Source: Parascedosporium putredinis
Taxonomy: Eukaryota; Ascomycota; Sordariomycetes; Microascales; Microascaceae
DNA length: 64,000 bases
Reading direction: 5' to 3'
Assembly: GCA_949357655.1 (NCBI GenBank)
Contig: CASHTG010000001.1
Coordinates: 992,001-1,056,000, forward strand
Shown one piece after another: positions 1 to 11,841 of this stretch (position 1 is the first letter of the stretch; each line of letters starts with the position of its first letter). The position numbers and the translations under genes are program-made. The notes below the pieces were generated by a model. It was not told the DNA's origin. It did no database searches and saw only the letters and a list, made by a program, of their open reading frames with translations.

Positions 1-2270
1 CGGATACGCAGGCCATCAAGCCAACGGCCATACAGTACATCCGAAAGTTGGCTGCAGTGCTCCATGCCAGGTTGAGGTTCGGTACCGGGGTACTTGGCCT
101 CTAAAGCAGACTTTTCATCCTTGTCCGCGTAGTCAGGAGTCTCAGTCTGCCGCCGGCGATGGCTACGGAGGTGCGGGTTCGCTTGGCTCAGCACTAGCTT
201 CGTCGGGCTGTTGGGCGGGGCAGGCGTCGATGCGGTCTTGATGATGACGGTGCCTTGAGGCGTGTTGGATGACGCACCCTTCACGGCGGATTGGCTGAGG
301 AAGGCGTTGTTGAGTTTAGTGTCCTGGGACATGGCGCCGACGAGGTTCTGGAGCAAGTGATAGGCACCTTCCGGGTCGACGGTGTCGAGAAGGGAAAAGG
401 CGTCTGACAGCTTGGCCAGGGCCTCACGTTTAGCCATGGCAGAAGTTTGCGCGTGTAGCTCGGTGAGCGCAGGGTCCACAGCCTTGGCGAATAGCCGACG
501 ACCGAGGAGAGCCTCTTTGCTAGAAGCCTCAACCGGCATGGGATGGTGAGGGGGCCTGTTCTCGTTGAAGATCATGCCGTCAACGGAATCGGTGTCGCCC
601 ACCTGTCCAGAGGTGGAACCGTCCGAGGGAACTCGACGAAAGAGGCGCATGGTTGAGCCAGAGTTACCAAAAGACATGTCGGGCTGCAGGGGGCGCTTAG
701 CCACACTGATGCGCGGAGAGGGGTTGCCGGGGGTCTTTTGGGCCGAGGAAACAATGCGCCTGACGGAGCCGCTCTGGCTCTGCGTGTAGGCGGAGGAGGG
801 CTGGCGGCGCACGGATCCGCTCGAGTTGTACGATTCGTTGGCCGTCATTATGGAAGGTTGGCGCCTGACTGTCGACCTGCGAACGGTACCGACGGGCGTA
901 GAGGGGCGCAGAGGGCCATCTTCAAGGTCAAGCCTGCGCATGGCGTCTTCGGTGGCGAAAATGGAAGAAGGTTTGCGGGAACGGATGACGGTGGGCCTCT
1001 TGGGAGCGACGGACTTGACAGTGTCAAAGGTCCACTCATCAGCCTCATCTTTGGGAGAGATGCTCTGGAGTGTCTCCTGGTAGAAGACGGGATGCGCTTT
1101 GCGAGTTTGGCCAACGTCCCACGTTTGCCGGCGAGCGATCAGTTCTTGGAGGGCCTCGACCTTTCCGGCCGCACGGATGAATCGGTGGCGAAGAAGCTCC
1201 TTGGCCGTGGGTCGCCTGTCGGGATCCTTGACGAGGCACTGGGCAACGAAATCCTTGAAGTCCTTGCTGAAGCTGCCCTGCAACCTAGGTGGCTCATTCT
1301 TGGGGATGTGGAACAACACCTTCATGGGGTGAATGTGGGCCAAGGGGGCTCGCCATTGGCCATCTCCATGGCAGTGATGGCTAGAGACCAAATGTCGGCC
1401 TTGAAGCTGTATCCGTCTTGTTGAATGACCTCGGGGGCCATCCAAAAGGGCGTTCCGACAAAGGTATTCCTCTGAGACTTGATGTTGGTGAGTTGAGCAG
1501 CAACGCCAAAGTCAGCAAGCTTGACCTTGCCCGTGTCTGAGAGCAGAATGTTGGCGGCCTTGATATCGCGGTGGATCTTGCCCTCGGTGTGGAGGTAATC
1601 GAGACCACGGAGTAGCTCTCTACAGACGATGGCGATGTGCGATTCGGGGAAGTTTCCCGGTTTTAGCTGTGTTCACCGTGTTAGTCTGGCGATTCCCAAC
1701 TACAATTGCAATATTTGTAACAAGGCGGGTTAACTAGTCACGTAGGAGGGAACGGAGAGGGTTGTCCTACCAAGTCTAAACAAGAGCCACCACCAAGGTA
1801 TTCCATGATGATCCATAGCTTGTGGCCCTTGAGGAAGCATCCCTTGTACTGGGTGACGAAGGAGCTGGAACAGGTGCTGAGAACGGAGATCTCTCCCTGA
1901 ATTTCTTGGATATCGTCCTCGCTCGATTCGAGATCGATCTGCGGCCAGAGGTTGTTAGGTTGGGGTTTTGAAAGAATGAGGACGCATTAAGGCAAACCCA
2001 GGAGGGCAAAGGGCATTTGCTTGGTAGAGTGGAACAACTTACGTGCTTGATGGCGACGGTCTCGCCCGTAGACTTTTCAATTCCCTTGTATACGACACCG
2101 AAACTTCCCCTAGAGGAGCCAGCGACGGTTAGCGACCAGACCAGACATGCACACATACGACGGCCGCCCAAGGGGCCGACCCGTCTTGTTCTCGCAGACT
2201 TACGACCTAGCTCTTCCAACACCTGGTAATTAGCGGCGACACCTTCGTCAGCCATGTTGCTCGAATTCAT
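1..2270 (-). CDS. GCK/Ste20-family serine/threonine kinase (SID1/SepM-like), 3' end outside window
   Basis: Protein kinase of the germinal-centre (GCK) branch of the Ste20 family. Fungal members act in septation-initiation or polarity signalling upstream of NDR kinases. Exons read 2270-2204, 2109-2043, 1938-1771 and 1666 to the left edge. The chain begins [10 protein letters not shown], then shows the glycine loop ([11 protein letters not shown]), VAIKH lysine, HRDIKAAN catalytic loop, DFGVAAQL and the GTPFWMAPE activation segment. A Ser/Thr/Pro-rich tail follows and is still open at position 1. Two single-base losses are needed to explain the reading: one in the C run beside the first splice acceptor (about 2107-2110) and one in the run at 1344-1348 ([11 protein letters not shown]). 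It is head-to-head with CYK3, 4.3 kb away. The family call is strong; the choice of SID1/SepM over other fungal GCKs rests on memory of the family and is moderate. Confidence 0.88.
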
Positions 2271-5200
2271 CTGTCAAAATGCGCCGGATCACGACGATCG
2301 GTCCGTTGATCCTGGTTGAGTCGCTGTTTGCGTTTGGTGGGGAGGGAGAGGGGACGAGGTAAACAGAAGCTCGTGAGAGTCGTCGTTGGATGCCGCTGGT
2401 TTAGGCAATTTTGTTGTTGAACGGGATTAGGCCAAGAGACGAAGAGACGCTGGATGAGGTCGACGCAGAGAGTCTCGAGACGGCCAACGTCCATGTCAAC
2501 AACCAGCACGCTGGTGATGTATGTTGTGTAGATGCAAGATGAGAAGATGAGAAGCCTCATGCAAGATGTGGAAGGGTTCCGAGAGTTAATACATGTTCTG
2601 GGTTGCTTGGGCGGTATCCGTGGTGTGGGGCTAGCAACGGCAAGGGGCGTGGGCCGTGTGCGTGGTGTGTGTGGTGATGGTGTGGATAGTGCGGGTGGTG
2701 CGGATGGAGTGTGGTGTATTATGGTGTGTGTGTAAGCGTGTGCGATGAGGGGCTAAGCAACATGTACGAAGTAGTATACTTCAATCGCACCTGGAGAGAC
2801 AACGGCCCTACGAAGTTTTTGGCAAGCGTTGCTTCATGTGTTGTTGCCAACTAAATGCAAGTACGAAGGACGAGATAGTATGCTACACTGCATCTACCTC
2901 TTTCATCCAAAGAGAAGGACCTACGATGGGCATAGAGACAGACAGTACACACACACGAATAGAACTTTGTGATCATACACCTGGATGCTTGTGCAAGTTG
3001 CTTGTCAGCACTTCGTATCACCTTCATAATAACTTCGGGCTCAATGGGGAGGGGGTGTCTACAAGATCAATGGGATTCCACAAAGTACAAGTAGGCGTGG
3101 TTTGCTTCGATATGGATGTGTTAATCAAACTGGGGTATCTTGGGCCCCGCAGGTTGTCCCGGAGAACAGCTCCCTAGTGCACAGTGTGTGTAGGGTATTT
3201 GGGGCGAAATTCAGGGATCGATTCCAAGGGGGAAATCAGAGCTGTGGCGCTGCGAGGCTTATGTCAGAGGTACTGTGACAAAAACCGTAGAATCGCAGAA
3301 GCGTGGAACCTGGTACCTGCTACGGGGATGGCGGAGTGCGGATTGGGAGGATCAGTCACGGTTGTCCGGGCTGTAGAGTAGCAAAAACGCTGGGGGCAGG
3401 AGCTGCTCTTTTGTTTACTTGTGACCGCTTTCGGATAGCTCCTGGCTTCAATGTCCATGGCACCTGCTCGAGACAGTGCCTGGCGTGAGCTAAGCTGTAA
3501 GCAGCAAGTCAAGTCGGCGCCGCCGGTCTCTAGGGCAAAGACAGAGGGTCTCTTCCTTGGATAGTGCGAGGGTATCTTCCGAATCCAGGCGAGTGGATCA
3601 GATCCGCTGGACAAGTCAGTACAAGTTCTTGGTTGGATTGACGTTATTCTAGCGGAGGTGGAGAGCGGAGTCAGTCGCTTTTTCGTTCTTTTTTTTTCGT
3701 TCTTTTCTCTACTTCCTTTCTTTTGCCTCGCTATTATTCTCCTTCCCCATTGAACTTTGATTTGCTTTTCAGCTCGAGCTGGCAATAACGTGATGGCAAG
3801 ACGGCGGATTTGATGCAGACGCACAATAGAAAAGCACTACACCTCTTGGAGTTTAAGATGAAAGCTAATGCGACCAGGCTGATGGCTGCAGCGTCGCATT
3901 TTCAAGTTGCCGAGTTTGGATGCTACGGATTCATACACGACACTCCGACTACTTGTAGCAACACTGGTTGCCGTTGGTGTTTTATTATTAGAGAGCAGCC
4001 AGCAACAGCCTTTAAGAAGGAAGAAAAGGGTCCCGGCCGAGTGGCTCAAAGGTGCGAGCTGAACACTCTCTCGCTTCTTTGCTGGACCATACTGTTAGCT
4101 CCCTTGATTACTTGGAACCGGATAATGGGGCTCAAGAACTACACTAAATGAGGGCCTGTCGATGAATGCGATTAATTAGAGCTAGTTTGGGAGGCTTGCT
4201 GACGTGCGTGTCTGACCGAAACGCCAGGGATTGGCTCGCCATTGCCCCGAGCAACTGTCGTGGTACATGAAAGAAGCAATGCGCGACCTGGGGTCACCAC
4301 CAACGAGCATCAAGTACCAGACATCACTAGGACCATTTCCAACATGATGTGAGCATACCCCTTGCCAGTGGCTTTGCATACTTGGAGAGAATTGAGGACG
4401 TTCTTGTCAGAGATCGTTATTGCCTCGGTCAAAGATGCACCCGCGCCCCTGAGAGAAAATCACTGAGCAACGCGCAAAAGTGGATGATGGGCACTTCGCT
4501 TCCCACTATTCGTACTTCGTATGCGACGGGAGTTTTGTCGATGCAAATTGGTGTTTCAAGCCACTTCCCGTCCGGAAGCGCTTGGCACGGCGAGTGGCCA
4601 CTCCCTCATGTCTCTATCTTGCGCTTCTTTACATATTACTTCATAGATACTTGGAGGAAAGGATGGCGTGCGCTCTCTGTGCGCTCCATACATCCACTAT
4701 TATTATTACACAGGCGAAATCGGGTGTAGCTCCCCGTATTAGACCAGCTCGCTCGACCTCCCGCCATGATCGTCGTGAAGAGGGACACTATCCGGAAATG
4801 AGATCACCGTCAAGCCTCACCGGCGTATTCTCCATTTACTTATTCCTGTCAGCCGCCAATAATACGGGCTCAGCGTCGTCGACGGCCAAATCGTTCAGGG
4901 TTGGCTTCAAGCCGGCTCCGACATAACGAGTGCTTTGCGATAGGATGGATCGATTGATACTGCCTTCAGGGCAAAGATGCGGAAGAGGGGAAGAAAAAGA
5001 AAAGTGAGAAATTCAACATACAAAAGAAGGAAAGAAAAAAAACGCGGAGAAGATGATCCAGACGAATTCGTGGGGAAGACAGGGCTTGTTTCACATTACT
5101 TCTCTGCGCCTGAGGTTATGAGCTGAGCTGATGGTCGTAGATTGAGATGAGAGAGTGTGGATGTAACACTTCGAGTACTTGCTAGTCGGCTGTGAATGCT

Positions 5201-6564
5201 ATTATAGTGCGCTTCCGGCATCGCAAAAGACAGAGACATTGTTGGTCCGGCACAGACTAGCAAGAATCGTTCCTTGCAACGGGGCTAGAAGCACACATTT
5301 GCGAGTACGATCACAGCTAAACGTTGTTAGACCGGACCACCCGCGTTTTAGTAGAGTTCCAGGGCGACTTGAAGGAACTGATGGCAGAAGAATGCACTAG
5401 ATCAATGGTCCCGCTGTTAATCGTGAACTCGAGCACAATGAAAAGAGTTTTGGGGTTTCCAAATTCAAGTGTGATTCTCCCCACAAGTGGCAGATTCGAG
5501 CATTACAATTTCTCCACCAGCCTTGCCACTGACACCAATGACATGACAAGTCGGGTACTTGTACTATCATTTCCCAATTGCCTCAAATGAAATAGCGATT
5601 GCATTGGGGGAAGTTGCTATTCAGTAGATCGACGGGATTATCGCTGGCCACTGCCACGACCAGTCAAGCGAGTCCTTGTCCAGGAAAACTATTGGATTTG
5701 TTGACGACCAGTTGACGTCCACCGTAACGTGCGGTAACGTGCGGTAACGTGCGGTAACGTGCGGTAACGTGCGCGGGAACAGGCCGTGGCTTGCGGGTTC
5801 CCGTGTGGTTCGTGGCAACCCGCCGGTTGCCCCGTCGACAGGCCCCTCTGTTTTGTTGCCTCCCTGACCAGATGCCGCCAACTGAATCTCCACCAACATC
5901 TCAGTCCCAGCCCAATCCCAGAAAGGCAACAGTGGTTCGTATTATCCACACCGCAACCACACACCTCCAACAAAATATCCTAAACCCCTACCCTGCCGCC
6001 GTCTTTGCTTAATACCTAGGAGCTATTATATCCCCATACCGAAAAGCCTTGCTTGTTCAACGTTGTTTCTCTTTATCTCCATTTGCCGAGAAAAAGGAAG
6101 ACAGTGGATTCACGCGCCAAGTGCCCCGTTCTTTTTTGTTTTGGCCCGGCGTGACTTGGCTCGAGTGCAAGCTCTCCCTTCAACCCTACCTACTCCACAG
6201 TCTTTCTCCAGACTCACCAAGTGTGTTCGTCATTGATGAAATCCGACCAAACGAAGACAAGACGAGGTTGAAACGACAGAGGACGAGGCGAGACGAAACG
6301 AGACGAGCCAGACGGACGTGATTGCAGCGTCTAAAGGCCTACACGATCCAGCTTCACCACTCCCCGTTGAGCCCAAAGTAACGACACCCAACCAAGAAGG
6401 GGAACGGTTGAGAGCTTTCCACAACAAAAGTCATAACGGCCCTGGAGGCGAATCTCTGAATACCACGACTTTGGACGGCTTCTAGAGTTACCCGCCCGCG
6501 TGGGCGTCTGAACATTCGTTTTCTTCTTCCCTCCAAATATCCGCCCACCTAACTCCTTGATACC
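2271..6564. other. 4.3-kb divergent intergenic region between the kinase and CYK3
   Basis: No convincing coding region was seen. Open frames here are short, often start at non-ATG codons and show no recognisable motif. The stretch contains a GT-rich patch near 2640-2740 and the 10-bp tandem array at 5722-5771. It must hold the promoters and 5' leaders of both flanking genes and is unusually long beside the 0.1-1.5 kb gaps typical of this part of the window. Confidence 0.6.
5722..5771. repeat. Five exact-period 10-bp tandem repeats (CGGTAACGTG)
   Basis: Five head-to-tail 10-bp units lie at 5722-5731, 5732-5741, 5742-5751, 5752-5761 and 5762-5771. The first differs by one base (CCGTAACGTG). 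Each carries an ACGT core. They lie about 0.8 kb upstream of the CYK3 start codon. Confidence 0.95.
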
Positions 6565-9500
6565 ATGGCGTTCGCACCGCCGCCCCTGCCAACGCGATTT
6601 CCATGTTGGTGTAGAGCTGTATACTCTTGGGGAGGAGAGGTATGTTGAGTTTTGAGCCGCCAAAGGCTATTTTCTTCTTCTTCTTTGCCTTTCGAGATAG
6701 GAGATTGGCTCTAACCCCGAATCAACAGACAAAAAGGACCTTGGCTTCATAGAAGGTGACCTGATCGAATGCTTGAATGCCGGAGACGGCTCTTGGTGGA
6801 CCGGCAGACTCTACCGCGATAGGCGGACAGTTGGCGTGTTCCTTCCAACTTTGTCCAGGTTCTTCCCGACGATTTCCGGCCGACGAGTCGGTCCGTGAGT
6901 CCACTGCCGGCGAGCAACACCCCGAGCCCGCAAACCATCTCCCACCAAAAACGAAATCATGGAGGAAGCCCTTTGAGGCCTACTCAAAGGCGCCGCACTA
7001 CACCACGGCGAAGCAACCAGAGACGTATCGTCCTGGCACGGTTCGGTCGAGAGACAATTCGGGCAGCTCGATGCAGCAGCAGCAATCCAGGTCACAGCCC
7101 ACAAGGACGCAGCGGACACCGTCTCCCTTGCCACCCTCGCATTCCTATGACATGCGGCGTGCCGCTTCTCCAGCACCTCCCCCTCCCAGAGCTATCATTC
7201 CCGGGGGCCGTCGCCGATACCCCCTCGCCAGGGCTATCCCGCTAGGGCCGTATCCCCAGCCCCTCCACCGCAAGGCTACCACTCAAGGGCTGTCTCTCCT
7301 GCCCCCTACAACATGATTATCACCAAAGGGCCGTATCCCCAGCACCTCCCATGCAGGGGTACCCAACTCGAGGTGTATCTCCCGCGCCTTCCTTCCGCCC
7401 GCCCCATCACCAACATCATCGCTCGCAAGAGTTTGGAAGGGCGGACTCACCCCCGCCTCCAGCGCCTCCGCCTCATCGGCATGTGGCTCGGCAGGGATCT
7501 AACGCTTCTTATAACCCTACCCCTCCGGACTTGCCCCGGCACAATTCTAATGCTTCGTTTGATAACCGTTACCAGGCGTACAATTTCCCCGCCAGGCACG
7601 GATCCAATGCTTCCTTTGATCCCGTCCCTGCCGAGCTGTCCCGCCACGGATCCAACGCATCATACGACCCGCCCCATGTACCTCACCACAATGGCTCCCA
7701 GCGGCAGCACCAGCAGCACCACCAACAACACCAACAACATCAACAGCATCAACAGCATCAGCAACACCAGCAACACCAGCCCGATAACCGGCGATCATAT
7801 TATGCTCCCCGAGCGGCGTCCCCGTGTCCGCCTTCACCTGCAGGGAGTCATATGACGCCCTCACCGCTCCGCGAGGCCATGGATGGAGTGATCGACGCCC
7901 TTGGCATGTCGAGGGGCCCAGAGGAGCCCCAAGCACCTCTAGATCCTTGGTCACCCGAGTCCTTTGACATGGTTTCTCATCAGACGCGCAAGAGGGCCCA
8001 AAGTCGTCCGCATACGGCTATGGGCTATCCCCACCCGGACGAGGGTTACGAAACGTGGAGTGGGGAGTCATCGCAAGATCCTTCGTACCACAGCGGGTAC
8101 GCCGGAAAGGACCATCCACTCCCCGAGTTGAGTAGTTATGTTGACCGGATGGAAAAGAGCTTCCAGAAACTTCACACCCAGGGCCCCACCGTACCGGGAC
8201 TAGACCTTGACACGCCGCCCGCGCCGCCTCCCAAAAACACGCCGTTTGACCGCCCCAAGTCGTCGATGGGAATGGCCGCGCTTGATATGAAGGGGCCCGG
8301 ACCCATCATCCCGGAACGGAAGCTGAGACACAGGAAGTCGGCTTACGAGGTCGGCCGCGATGTGCTCGGCCGCACGTTCACGACCAAGACAAACTCCACC
8401 AACGCTTCCTCGGGAAACCGTAGCACAGTGACCACAACCACGCAGAACAGCGACCGAAGTCTGATGAGCGGGTCATCGGCAGGCGCTATCAGTGCCACCA
8501 GCGCTGGTAGCTACGCCAGGAGACGCGAGCGCGCACAGAGTGCCTTGGGCGTGCGGGATCTAGACAACGATAGGCCAGAGTCCCCGTTTACCGGAGTCAC
8601 ATACCACAGCAGCCACGCCTCCGGTCCATCCCGTCCGCAGTCCCAGATTGGTTTCCAAGACGACCATCACGGTGGCCTCGGCGGTCTCGTTCAGCCAAAG
8701 CCACCTAAGCGGAGCATTTTCAAGAAAATACTCGACTCGGCCAAGACGGGAGTGGCCAGCGGTCGCAGCCATATCGCTCTTGCGGGCGACGGGCCAAAGT
8801 CGTCCCCCTCAACAAGTCCATGTCTTCCGGAATCGCTTCCAACCCTGGCGCGATGAGCAGCACCCCCACCTCGGTAGCAGTCGCGGAGGCGATGCTGCTC
8901 GGGAGATGGGACTTGGCAATGCCGTGGATTGGGTGCAGGTCCGTCGTGACGTGAATCGGTCCAACTCGTTGAGCCTCCACGAGCGAGGCGAGCGACGCGA
9001 ACGGGCGCAGATGCTGGATTACCCGTCGATCAATGCCGCGGACGAACTGTACGAAAGCATTAATGGCGACGAAGGGACGGACGGCATGCCCGTCAACAAC
9101 CCGATCAACTATCAAGCCATCAATCTCGGCCAGGTAGACAAGAATACGCGCTTTGTCGCGAACCTGCCCCCATGACGACGGCCATCACGCTTGCTACAAC
9201 CTATGTGTGTCGGCCGTACCGAAGCGACGTGCAGCGTCTTCGCGCCATCTTCACCTATGTCGCGGAAAAGATTCTATGGGAGGAAGATTTCGAGGGCGAG
9301 GTGGACACTCGACACATTATCCAGTCTAGCCGTGCTTGCGCCAAAGAAGTCGCGGTCCTCGTCATGGAGATGTGTTTAGCTGTTGGCATCACTTGTGAGG
9401 TTGTGCGAGGATACTTGAAGACGCCCGGGAAATCCCCGAAATGTCCATCATGCCGAGATCGAACCACTGGTGGAACGTGGTGGCGGTCGACGGAGAATGG

Positions 9501-10601
9501 AGGATGATGGATTGCTCGCTCGCGGCGCCATCGAATCCCAAGCGCGCGGCGTATTCGGCGGTGGGTAGCTCCATGGCAGACGGTTGGTGGTTCCTCGCGC
9601 GACCCACCGAGATTTGCTGGACGCACATTCCCGAACATCACGGGCAGCAGCATATTTGCCCGCCGGTGGCGCACGAGATCTTGCTCAACCTGCCGTGCGC
9701 TTGCCCTCCTTTCTTCCGGAACGAGATCCAAATGTTTGACTACAACTCGTCCCTGACGCGCATCGAGGACCTGGAGATGGTGCACATCAACTTCAACGTC
9801 CCTGAAGATGTCGAGGTAGCCGCTGAGGTGGAGGTCCGGGCCTTTACGCGAGATCCGGACGGCGACGTCTTTGAGAGCGGCGAGACGGTTAAGAAGCGAG
9901 CTCTGGCGCAGGCTGAGTGGTTCAATGGTGTCAAGCGTTTCACCGTCAAGGCGCTGCTCCCCGGCGACGAAGGTCAGGGTATCCTCAAGATTTATGCGGG
10001 TAAGAGGGGTCTGATGCACAGCATCAAGGACATACCTCATCCGCTTGCCTTTGCCCTTCCCATCATCCACACGGGCGAGAACCCCGAGTATGAATTCGTC
10101 ACGAGACACCCTACACCGCACGCGCAGAGGCATGACATTTACGTCGTCCAGCCTCAGTGCCAAAGACTTGCGCTCAACAACACCTTTGTCTTTGCCATCC
10201 GCCAGCACCCGAGCTCGGCGGGCGCGTCAACGCTGACGCCTTCGTCCAACCCCGGCAACGTCAGCCCGATTCCGTTTGTTCGTCCCAGCTCGGCCATGAG
10301 CATGACGGCGTCAAGCGCGAGCGGATCGAACCCTAGCACGGCGAGCTCGGGGTATCCGGGCAACAAGAAGCCGGCGAAGTTGGCCATCCAGACTCCGGGC
10401 GGCAAGATTCTCAGACTCATGAGAAAGGACGACCGCAAGGGTGTCGGTGCGGGCACTGCGCGAGCGAGCGATGAGGAGGCTAGCGATGGGGGCACTTGGG
10501 AGACCATCATCAAATGCTCTGAAAAGGGGACATGGCGAGGCTTGGTACTCGCGGATCGTACGGCGAGGTGGTGCGTGTTTGCGGAGTGGGTGTGTGCGTA
10601 G
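6565..10601 (+). CDS. CYK3: Cytokinesis protein Cyk3 (SH3 plus transglutaminase-like domain)
   Basis: Cyk3 acts at the division site with Hof1, Inn1 and chitin synthase in septum formation. The start ATG lies in a TACCATGG context. Exon 1 is 6565-6639, a 90-bp intron follows (GTATGT...CAACAG), and exon 2 runs 6730-10601, giving about 1,315 residues. The SH3 domain spans roughly residues 18-80 (RAVYSWGGE, GSWWTGRL, VGVFPSNFVQVL). A long disordered Pro/Ser/Gln/His region comes next, then the transglutaminase-like core (about 9172-9550) with the motif SNHWWN and the DGEWRMMDCS strand, and a conserved tail ending AEWVCA. Frames change at least at 6732-6736, 6841-6844, near 7200-7315, 8804-8808, 8863-8867, 9167-9171 and 9427-9429. 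Each site is repaired by one added base, so the gene looks intact in life. Identification is secure. Confidence 0.93.
7140..7680 (+). repeat. Coding repeats in CYK3: RAVSPAP-type and RHGSNASF-type heptamers
   Basis: Within the disordered part of CYK3 there are five R-(A/G)-(A/V)-S-P-A-P motifs (about 7150-7400). Four (Q/N/G)SNAS(Y/F) motifs follow (about 7495-7675), each preceded by R or RH. The first set crosses two frame breaks, so the repeats appear in two different frames of the sequence as given. Confidence 0.8.
7704..7780 (+). repeat. CAR/CAN codon repeat encoding a Gln/His tract in CYK3
   Basis: An imperfect repeat of CAGCAC, CAACAT and CAACAC triplets encodes about 25 alternating glutamines and histidines (QHQQHQQH pattern). 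It lies just after the SNAS repeats in the linker of CYK3. Confidence 0.9.
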
Positions 10602-11841
10602 ACCCGATGGCAACCGCCAAAGAAAATGGAGAGACGACCGATGGTGGCAGGCTCGGCGTTCGTTGTGCTGTGTGTGGGCTCGCCTTTTTTCTTTTCTTTT
10701 TTTCTTCGCTTCTTTTGCCTCTTTCTCTGCCTTCATCCTTTTTAATGCTTGAGCGCGCGCGCGAGACATGTTATTGCTTTTCATTGGGAAAAGGAGTCCT
10801 TGGGAAGTCGCCCGTTTTTCGGTTCCAAGCGGGACGGCTTTTGCTTGCTTTGCGTCTTATTATTTACCTTTTTGCTTCTGGAACCCTTTTCGTTTTATGC
10901 TTTTCGACGCCGGCAAATGTTGCTCTTGTTTTGCGTGGCATGGCATTGTAACGGCGTTCTTCTTTTTTCTTCTTTTTTAACCTCTTGCAACGCACTCGGA
11001 CTTGTAGCCAGTTGTTTAGACTAGGTTTCGTGTATGATTAGACTGGTTGCAAAAGGAGACGTTTGAACAATGGATTTCGATGGGATCTAACTTTTCGTCC
11101 TGCCTTGCTTGTGTATAACGTTTATTTTCCCAATGTGATTGCTCGACGTATTATTATCGTAGCCTACAATTGCAGAAGTGCGAGTACCCTTTGGAGCCTG
11201 TCAAAGAAACGGCAATCAACGCCACGAGCTATTATACATGCCTTTATCACATTCATGATCTGAGAACGATCCCCTTGGCGACTCACCAAAGATGAGGTTG
11301 GGAGAGGGTTGGGAAACCAGCGAGGAATAAAGGCATTTCAAGTGAGGTGAGTTACAACTGACGACCATAAACCATGGTCGCCCCAAATGTTGGACTAAAA
11401 CGAGAGACAAAGATGAGGATGGGGGACTCGTGGACAGAACAGGCTGGTGCTGTCCGGCCTTTTTGTAAAAGGTGGATTAGGGTATCGTTTCTTGGACATC
11501 TATGGATTCTCTTCTTCCGGTTTTTGTTTTATAGCGAGGTCTTTCCTCCTTCTCTCTCTCTCTCTCCCTCTCTTCCAGAACGGTCCTGCGCCGTCTCCTC
11601 AATGTATCAAAACCGATAGTTGCCTTTTGCACGTTTCGTCTCCCGCATATCCTTTTCCACCTCTCCCGTACCGCCATCCGGGCAATTGACATCCATCAAG
11701 ATATGTAAATCTCATACAAACATCCGCAGACAGCCCTCAGACCTCCTCTTAACCCGCCTCTGTATTCTCCTCCACGCATACACCCTCAAGGATTCTCTCT
11801 TCCAGACCTAACCCCCTTTTCGCTTCAACGGCTCAAGCAGC
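10602..11841. other. Convergent intergenic region between CYK3 and YTM1
   Basis: No gene is recognised. The region is T-rich just after the CYK3 stop (10680-10990), as expected of a fungal 3' UTR. A pyrimidine (TC) tract lies at about 11545-11575. Both flanking genes end here. Confidence 0.6.

Noticed and set aside
738..1424. 228-codon plus-strand ORF opposite the kinase
   Set aside because: It is the antisense shadow of the kinase exon, whose frame reads through conserved kinase motifs.
4020..4110. tRNA-like 5' half (GGCCGAGTGGCTCAAAGG)
   Set aside because: It resembles a box A of Ser/Leu tRNAs, but no box B with a pairing T-stem and no acceptor stem were found within 100 bases.
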